From positions 1-11,083 of the forward strand of contig SYFN01000222.1 in assembly GCA_005800405.1 (NCBI GenBank): a stretch of 11,083 nt of DNA. Direction: 5' to 3'. The stretch is from Burkholderiales bacterium. GTDB taxonomy: Bacteria; Pseudomonadota; Gammaproteobacteria; Burkholderiales; Burkholderiaceae_D. How positions within the stretch are numbered: the stretch's first letter is position 1; each line of letters opens with the position of its first letter. Of the stretch, positions 7,029 through 11,083 are shown in pieces. Both the position numbers and the translations under genes were made by a program. Under the pieces are notes generated by a model. It saw only the letters and a list, made by a program, of their open reading frames with translations, had not been told where the DNA came from and ran no database searches.

Positions 7029-9200
7029 TTGACAGAAATACCTGAGGTCGTTGAGGATGAAAACCGACTTTGTATTTTGCTGAATGTCTGTGATTCCAGC
7101 ATGTCAGATGGCGATTTTTCAAAATCAGAGATGATTTTATTCTCTCGCATGTTGAGCAGTTTGGGATATTACAAAAATTCATTCAAGCCTTACTTCGATA
7201 CCATATCGTTGAAAAACAAGCATTCTGTCTTCGGCACCAGCGCCGATACGTCGGGTGGCGAGATGACGCCGACACGCGCGCTGGTGGTGAGTATGTTGTA
7301 CATGATGAGCGTCGATGGCGAGATGGCGAAGGAGGAAATCGGCCAGATCAATGTGGTCTTGCGAGGTTCAAAAAATATCCTTCCCGAGATCCTGAAATAC
7401 GTCAAACGAACCAAGTTTCCTGATTTCATGAATGGGATCATCCCCGTTCTTAATCATCAGCAAAAATCATGCATCCTGGTGAATGTGGCTGATTGCATGC
7501 TATCAGATGGGCGTGTGAATCGACTTGAGCAAGATTTATTTCGACGCATACTTGCTGGTTTTGGTGTGTCGGAGGCACATTTCAAGAAGCACTTTAGCCA
7601 CCTGGCCATCAAAAACGATCGGCCTGTTGATATTCGCAAGGCATCAAAGGCGGAGAAGAAAGGTGTGGTAATACGCAATTCGATTAACACCGACGACGAA
7701 AAAAAATTTGCTGATGCCGGAAAAGCGGCTCCCAATAAAACGATAAAGGTGTCACCGACCTTTGGAGCTGCCGCAAAAATGGCGCATGAGATCGTCAATC
7801 AATTTGAGCAGAGTGTTGATGCCTTCGAAAGTCAGGCTGCATCCTCCGGTGGCCTGGACGTCATGGCTGCCAATGCCAGAGCATCTGAGAGTAACAATAT
7901 CAGTGGAGCACTCGCGAGCCCGTCCAAAAATGGACCGCATGAATCAGACACGAATCAGCCAAAGAAATCGGGTAATACAAGCGCCGCTGCAGGTTCTTGC
8001 CGCTCTGCGGCCAGCGGACCGATGGATGAGTGCAAGCATCGGTTGAACGATGCCCAGGGTGTGGCAGAAACACGCAACCTGCACGATTCCAAAAATGGTG
8101 AGGCAGATACGCGGCAGCTGCGCGATCCGAAAAATGGAGAGGTAGATGCACCGCAGCTACGCGATGCCAATGGTGGTGTCCCCGACAAGCGTAATTTGCG
8201 TGATGCGGAAGGTGGCGCTTCAGATCAGCGCAATCTGCGAGATGTAGAAGCCGGCCAGTCGGACAGTCGGCGTCTGCGCGATGGCGAAGGCGAAGGCGAT
8301 GCTGACATACGCCGTTCAGGTGATGCGGAGGGTGACGCAGATATGCGGCGTCTGCACGATAGTGACGGGGCCTCCGACATACGCAGCTCGCGCGATGCAG
8401 GAAGTAATGCTGATATGCGGCACCTGCGTGACGGAGAAGGTGATTCTGACATACGTAGTGCGCGAGACGGAAAGGGCGACTCCGACAGGCGGCGTCTGCG
8501 CGATGCAGAGGGGGAGGCCGATGGACGTCAACAGTCCGATGCCGAAGCGACCGCCGACACCAATCAACTGCGTGATGCAAAGGCCCGCAGAGACAAGCGT
8601 CATCTGCGCGATGCTGAAGGTGAATCCGACCTGCGGCAATCTAGCGATGGTGATGGTGACGTTGACCTTCGCGCGGCCGAGGACACCAGCGCAGGAGCAA
8701 AGTCACGTAATTTGCGGGATGCTGCATCCGCGGGTGGTAAAAAACTCAGCGACAGTGATTACGAAAGCGATGTTGTCACTTTGCAGGACGGTCAGGGCAC
8801 GCAAGACTCGGACTCGCATCTGCATGTGCGTATGGATTATCTGAAAAGCTGGACGGGATCGCTTAAAGATAATCTGGACGAATTTGAATCGATCGACGCG
8901 CGCCATACTGATAAACGAGCGACTGCCCTGGAGATGGTCACGATCAGACCTGATCGTCCTGCGGTTCTTGCGCTGGCAGTGACAAATTCGTCCATTCCTA
9001 TCACTGCGCAAGCCAGACAAAATGACATCGTAAACAGGCCATTGGCAAGGAATTTTGATATGACTGAAAGAACTCAGCAGATCGCTAACGAGTCCGCCAT
9101 AGCGCCTGGCGTGGATAAAACCAGAAAAGCACTCGCCGCGGTGACCACCGGCTTGATCATCACGCAAGGATTTTCCAGTTACGGATTATCCGAGGCATAA
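7029..9200 (+). CDS. Main fragment of TerB-like protein: TerB half, full TerB copy, charged 12/13-aa repeats
   Basis: This open segment of 723 codons is in the same frame as the preceding fragment; TTG 7029 is only the first start-like codon after the stop and has no good ribosome binding site. Residues 1-70 are the second half of the first TerB domain (DSSMSDGDFSKSE). Residues 79-200 are a complete second copy with YMMSVDGEMAKEE and ADCMLSDGRVNRLEQDLF. A Lys/Ala/Ser-rich linker leads to eighteen charged repeats (341-563) with consensus near DAEGxxDxRxLR. A non-repetitive tail follows (MDYLKSWTGSLKDNLDEFES), with a mildly hydrophobic segment (ALAAVTTGLIITQGF) just before the TAA at 9198. TerB domains occur in metal and stress responses; the job of this protein is unknown. 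The frame remains coding-like after the stop. Confidence 0.6.
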   Translation: MTEIPEVVEDENRLCILLNVCDSSMSDGDFSKSEMILFSRMLSSLGYYKNSFKPYFDTISLKNKHSVFGTSADTSGGEMTPTRALVVSMLYMMSVDGEMAKEEIGQINVVLRGSKNILPEILKYVKRTKFPDFMNGIIPVLNHQQKSCILVNVADCMLSDGRVNRLEQDLFRRILAGFGVSEAHFKKHFSHLAIKNDRPVDIRKASKAEKKGVVIRNSINTDDEKKFADAGKAAPNKTIKVSPTFGAAAKMAHEIVNQFEQSVDAFESQAASSGGLDVMAANARASESNNISGALASPSKNGPHESDTNQPKKSGNTSAAAGSCRSAASGPMDECKHRLNDAQGVAETRNLHDSKNGEADTRQLRDPKNGEVDAPQLRDANGGVPDKRNLRDAEGGASDQRNLRDVEAGQSDSRRLRDGEGEGDADIRRSGDAEGDADMRRLHDSDGASDIRSSRDAGSNADMRHLRDGEGDSDIRSARDGKGDSDRRRLRDAEGEADGRQQSDAEATADTNQLRDAKARRDKRHLRDAEGESDLRQSSDGDGDVDLRAAEDTSAGAKSRNLRDAASAGGKKLSDSDYESDVVTLQDGQGTQDSDSHLHVRMDYLKSWTGSLKDNLDEFESIDARHTDKRATALEMVTIRPDRPAVLALAVTNSSIPITAQARQNDIVNRPLARNFDMTERTQQIANESAIAPGVDKTRKALAAVTTGLIITQGFSSYGLSEA
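8049..8717 (+). repeat. Eighteen tandem 12-14-residue coding repeats (36-42 bp)
   Basis: The tract encodes 223 residues that divide exactly into 18 units, each starting with Asp: the first has 12 residues, units 2-6 have 13, unit 7 has 14, and units 8-18 have 12. Well-preserved examples are DAEGGASDQRNLR and DAEGESDLRQSS. Positions that recur are D1, A/G2, E/D3, G4, D7 or D8, Arg shortly after, and a final LR. The product is a polyampholyte, almost free of aromatic and large hydrophobic residues other than Leu, so it is probably an extended or weakly helical spacer. Two or three degraded units follow up to about 8810. Since the unit lengths are multiples of three, the other frames and the reverse strand also stay open here, creating long false ORFs. 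Confidence 0.85.
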
Positions 9201-9647
9201 AATACCTTCATGACGAATCAGCTGATGGCATCAACGACCCACATGTCGGTGCGGACGGTCACCGTACAGCAGGGTGCTTTCAACCTGACGGCAGATCTCA
9301 TGGATCACATTGTTGCGAAGAATGAGGTCTACAGCAGTGATTTGCGCGAGCTATAGAAAATCAGTGCAGAGACTTATCGCTCGCAGGCACAAAAAATAGA
9401 ATCAGGAACCGAAGGTATTGCAGGCAAACCCTCATTGACCGAAAAGATAAAATTTTATGAGAGTCAGAGTGCGATACAGCTCACGAAGCTAAAATGGTTT
9501 GGTCTGGCCAACGGTATCCTGATGCTCGGATTTTTCCTGTCTTTATTTAGTTTACTTTTCAAATCAAAAATGTCTGTGACTGGCGCCACCGTCGTGTTTG
9601 TTTTGGGCAAGCTGGTGACTCTCAATGGCTTCTATTTATTGATCTGA
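9201..9647 (+). pseudogene. C-terminal membrane part of the TerB-like gene, after in-frame stops
   Basis: Directly after the TAA at 9198 the same frame continues with protein-like sequence (NTFMTNQLMASTTHMSVRTV) to a TAG at 9354. It then continues again through a polar helix (KISAETYRSQAQKIESG) into two strong membrane segments (FGLANGILMLGFFLSLFSLL and VTGATVVFVLGKLVTLNGFY), ending at TGA 9645. The last 70 residues lie in an ORF from TTG 9435, which has no ribosome binding site and is unlikely to be made on its own. After the TGA the frame stays open to 9738 with a plausible polar tail (PEGDADKSALYGAPAQPGEL). I read the whole as the decayed C-terminus of one membrane-anchored protein. Confidence 0.55.
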
Positions 9648-9789
9648 CCTGAAGGCGATGCTGATAAATCCGCGTTGTATGGTGCGCCAGCACAGCCGGG
9701 CGAGCTGGACGATGCGAAATCAAGGGTTTGCCGCTATTAATTCAACTGAAAAAGTTTCCGGTTGTATTTAATCAGTACTTCCTTAGAAT

Positions 9790-9812
9790 TCGGGAGGAGA
9801 ACCATCATCCAA
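9790..9812 (+). promoter_or_regulatory. Strong ribosome binding site with no start codon after it
   Basis: GGGAGGAG at 9792-9799 is the best Shine-Dalgarno match in the right half of the window. The bases that should hold the start read ACCATCATCC, with no ATG, GTG or TTG. In the phase of the sensor gene this is ATC ATC CAA then TAG (9813), after which the frame is open into the sensor. An ancestral ATG changed to ATC, plus a nonsense change at 9813, would explain it. Confidence 0.35.
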
Positions 9813-9848
9813 TAGCCTGCAAAAGCTCATGAAAGCTCACAGACCGGC

Positions 9849-10598
9849 GTGGCGATTGACACGATCCTTACTTTCTTCAACGTGTTGAACGAGAGCCCTT
9901 ATCCCGCCAAAGTTTTCGGCAGTCCTCGTTGGCTGGGTTGGGTGCGGCGTCTTTTGTGCCTTTGTCTTTTGGTGTTGAGTCCGACCGTCCTCATGGCTGC
10001 GACCGATCCTGTTTACGATCACCATTTGTTCGTTGACAAAAATTTTCAATTTGATATTCATTCCATCGACCGTGCGCCTTTCGAGGTCTCCAAGAGAAAG
10101 CTGAATCTTGGTTATGAGTCAGCGCCAATTTGGGTGCGGCTTCGCATTGACTCATCGCCATCGGGGAATGCCGCCGACGCGACCACGGGTAGGTTGATTC
10201 TCCGTGTCGGCCCGCATGACACCAACCAGATCGAAGTGTATGAATTCTTTGAAGATCGGTGGCACGTGCAAACCGTGGGCGATCTGTTCACCCAAAATAA
10301 AAAATTATGCGCAGATGGTTATTACTGCATACAGTTACGTGACGGCGCGGTGCAGACGGGAACGGTTTATCTAAAAATACAAACGAATAATTTTTTGATT
10401 CTTGACACAGAACTGGTCCCACTGGAAGGTCTGTCAATAGTCAGTAGTGCTCGAGTCAAGCGTATATTTATTTCCCTGGCGCTGGCAAGCGTGATGCTGA
10501 TGATTGCCGTCTTTTGGGTGATGAAGTATCAGTCAAGGATGACTATTTTTTTCACTGGAGTGCAGTTCAGCATTTTGATTTACCAGCTTTGTATCTAG
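9849..10598 (+). CDS. 7TMR-DISM sensor, extracellular domain and first helices (interrupted by TAG)
   Basis: This is the N-terminal part of a receptor with a 7TMR-DISM extracellular domain and membrane region; such receptors sense external ligands, probably carbohydrates, and signal to fused cytoplasmic outputs (GGDEF, histidine kinase and others). The signal peptide is RRLLCLCLLVLSPTVLMA (about residues 33-50). The periplasmic domain (about 52-190) shows the DISMED2 pattern: LNLGYESAPIWVRLRI, a strand LILRVGPHDTNQIEVYEF and a tryptophan-bearing turn (EDRWHV). Two membrane helices follow (IFISLALASVMLMIAVFWV and IFFTGVQFSILIYQL) before TAG 10596. The given start is GTG 9849; GTG 9942, just ahead of RRLLCL, would give a normal-length leader, but neither has a matching ribosome binding site. 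The gene continues in frame after the TAG, so this is a truncated product. Confidence 0.6.
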   Translation: MAIDTILTFFNVLNESPYPAKVFGSPRWLGWVRRLLCLCLLVLSPTVLMAATDPVYDHHLFVDKNFQFDIHSIDRAPFEVSKRKLNLGYESAPIWVRLRIDSSPSGNAADATTGRLILRVGPHDTNQIEVYEFFEDRWHVQTVGDLFTQNKKLCADGYYCIQLRDGAVQTGTVYLKIQTNNFLILDTELVPLEGLSIVSSARVKRIFISLALASVMLMIAVFWVMKYQSRMTIFFTGVQFSILIYQLCI

Positions 10599-10949
10599 GG
10601 GTTTCCGGCCACTTGGTTTCCTGAGCTGCCTTCTGCAGTGCTCGATGCCTTGCCTTCATGGCTGTTTATCCTGAGAACCTTTTTGACGATTTTGACTATC
10701 TTTGTCGTTATAAAAACCTACTGTCACTCGACGCTCTACTTCAAATTGGTATATCTGCTGATGGCATGCTGCATCTTCAATGGTATTCTTTATTTTACCG
10801 ACTACAGAAATTTTGCAATACAGTTCAATTTGATGATTTTCTCCTTGTATCCGGCTGTTCATTTGTTGGGTGTCGTGAAATCCAATGGAATGATCAAAAA
10901 TGTGGAGAGATTGTTCTTTGCTTCATTTTGCTTTTTTTATGTTGGGTGA
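10599..10949 (+). pseudogene. Continuation of the 7TMR-DISM membrane domain after in-frame TAG
   Basis: In the phase of the preceding segment, translation resumes at once after TAG 10596 with GFPATWFPELPSAV, the short loop expected after the second helix of 7TMR-DISM proteins (the family often has YQYLWP followed by a Pro/Trp-rich turn here). It then gives helices LPSWLFILRTFLTILTIFVV, LVYLLMACCIFNGILYF, FNLMIFSLYPAVHLLGVV and a last partial one (FFASFCFFYVG) ending at TGA 10947. A TGG-to-TAG change is a natural explanation of the first stop. The seventh helix and the whole cytoplasmic output module are missing; the sequence runs into the IS30-type element within about 40-90 bp. A start at CTG, GTG or TTG inside this piece has no support. 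Confidence 0.6.
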
Positions 10950-10987
10950 ATTCAAGGACGAAGTGCAACTTTGATTAATGGGTTGGA

Positions 10988-11063
10988 TGGCTGAGGTGCA
11001 TTAGTATCAAAGCCTTTTGACCAGCCAGTCGAAGAAGCACATGACCTATACACACCTCAGCCA
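10988..11063 (+). repeat. 11-bp inverted repeat enclosing the transposase start
   Basis: TGGCTGAGGTG at 10988-10998 is the exact reverse complement of CACCTCAGCCA at 11053-11063. The right arm covers codons 5-8 of the transposase, and the 54-base loop contains its ribosome binding site and ATG. A transcript entering from the sensor gene would include both arms and could fold, whereas one starting inside the element might lack the left arm. Insertion sequences such as IS10 and IS50 use this kind of protection against read-through expression. Confidence 0.45.
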
Positions 11064-11083
11064 AGCCGAACGTTATCAGATTC
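11041..11083 (+). CDS. IS30-family transposase, N-terminal 14 codons only
   Basis: The translation MTYTHLSQAERYQI matches the strongly conserved opening of IS30-family transposases (typically M-x-Y-T-x-L-T-x-x-E-R-Y-x-I), which precedes a helix-turn-helix that binds the terminal inverted repeats. The catalytic DDE domain is outside the window. GAAGAAG at about 11031-11037 lies just before the ATG and may serve as the ribosome binding site. The start region is partly covered by an inverted repeat that could hide it in long transcripts. The family is clear from these few residues, but the exact element cannot be named. Confidence 0.75.
   Translation, partial: MTYTHLSQAERYQI

Larger units (their letters stand above)
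6774..9647 (+). pseudogene. Composite TerB-TerB-repeat-membrane gene interrupted by nonsense codons
   Basis: Joined in one frame without any shift, the pieces give a protein of about 957 codons: two tandem TerB-like domains, a linker, 18 charged repeats, a tail and two or three membrane helices at the C-terminus. The interruptions are TAA 7008, TAA 9198 and TAG 9354, with TGA 9645 perhaps a fourth (the frame continues to 9738). The two TerB copies align without gaps across the first stop (LKYVE-stop-KSEDEF against LKYVKRTKFPDF), which shows the stop replaces one residue. The first stop is followed by AAA, so a single change from AAA, CAA or GAA would create it. Because frame and domain features are otherwise preserved, inactivation appears recent. 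Sequencing error is possible but would usually produce indels. Confidence 0.6.
10985..11083 (+). mobile_element. Left part of an IS30-family insertion sequence (truncated by window end)
   Basis: The transposase start at 11041 shows an IS30-family element entering the window on its left side. The exact end is not certain: the sensor-gene frame ceases to look coding after about 10950, and the leader of the element probably starts between 10975 and 10995. The right end and any target duplication lie outside the window. The insertion probably removed the last helix and output domain of the 7TMR-DISM gene from its reading frame. An 11-bp inverted repeat (10988-10998 with 11053-11063) surrounds the transposase start. 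Confidence 0.6.

Noticed and set aside
7900..8580. 226-residue ORF on the minus strand, rich in His, Arg and Cys
   Set aside because: It lies antisense to the repeat tract. Repeat units are multiples of three bases, so a stop-free antisense frame stays open through all copies. It has no ribosome binding site or recognisable domain.
8049..8717. Possible CRISPR array, since the period is 36-39 bp
   Set aside because: The units are contiguous degenerate coding repeats without unique spacers, and the period matches whole codons in one protein frame. No cas genes are present.
8281..8844. 187-residue plus-strand ORF in another frame of the repeat tract
   Set aside because: Same cause: periodic repeats keep the alternative frame open. 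Its composition (many Met, Thr, Cys) is what a shifted reading of the repeats gives.
7008..10949. Stop-codon reassignment or recoding to explain the in-frame stops
   Set aside because: All three stop codons would need to be read through, no recoding signals are visible, and neighbouring genes use TAA, TAG and TGA as normal ends. Nonsense mutation is simpler.

Overview
The window looks like an accessory stretch of a proteobacterial chromosome, probably beta- or gamma-proteobacterial. This rests on gene content (an ExoX-like exonuclease with a DUF3820-type tail, a Tat-exported NosX-like ApbE protein, a 7TMR-DISM sensor, an IS30-family element) and on mixed base composition; I see no rRNA or tRNA to settle the lineage.

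Left part (1-2234). A short unrecognised hydrophilic ORF (221-406) faces a minus-strand pair: an ExoX-like DEDDh exonuclease (about 2216-1542), followed 25 bp later by an ApbE-family flavin transferase (1516-464). They are spaced like an operon although the functions are unrelated.

Middle part (2235-6361). A 370-bp spacer with a small palindrome precedes a plus-strand pair: a 71-residue two-helix membrane protein and a class I SAM-dependent methyltransferase with an N-terminal winged-helix domain. A 406-bp gap holding an 11-bp inverted repeat leads to a large intact O-acyltransferase (OafA type, membrane domain plus C-terminal SGNH domain), likely an enzyme that acetylates surface glycan.

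Right part (6362-11083). This is the most unusual section. One reading frame (phase of 6774) runs from 6774 to about 9740 and encodes two tandem TerB-like domains, a charged tract of eighteen 12-13-residue repeats and a C-terminal hydrophobic region, but it is broken by in-frame stops at 7008 (TAA), 9198 (TAA), 9354 (TAG) and 9645 (TGA). An ungapped alignment of the two TerB copies places the first stop exactly over a sense residue. Next to it, a 7TMR-DISM sensor gene (9849-10949) is also broken in frame by TAG at 10596 and TGA at 10947, and then runs into the start of an IS30-family insertion sequence (transposase ATG at 11041). No frameshift is needed anywhere, so point nonsense mutations are the simplest explanation. 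The TerB-repeat-membrane protein beside a 7TMR-DISM receptor may have been a signalling or stress-response pair whose architecture I do not recognise; intact homologues elsewhere would be needed to establish it as a system.
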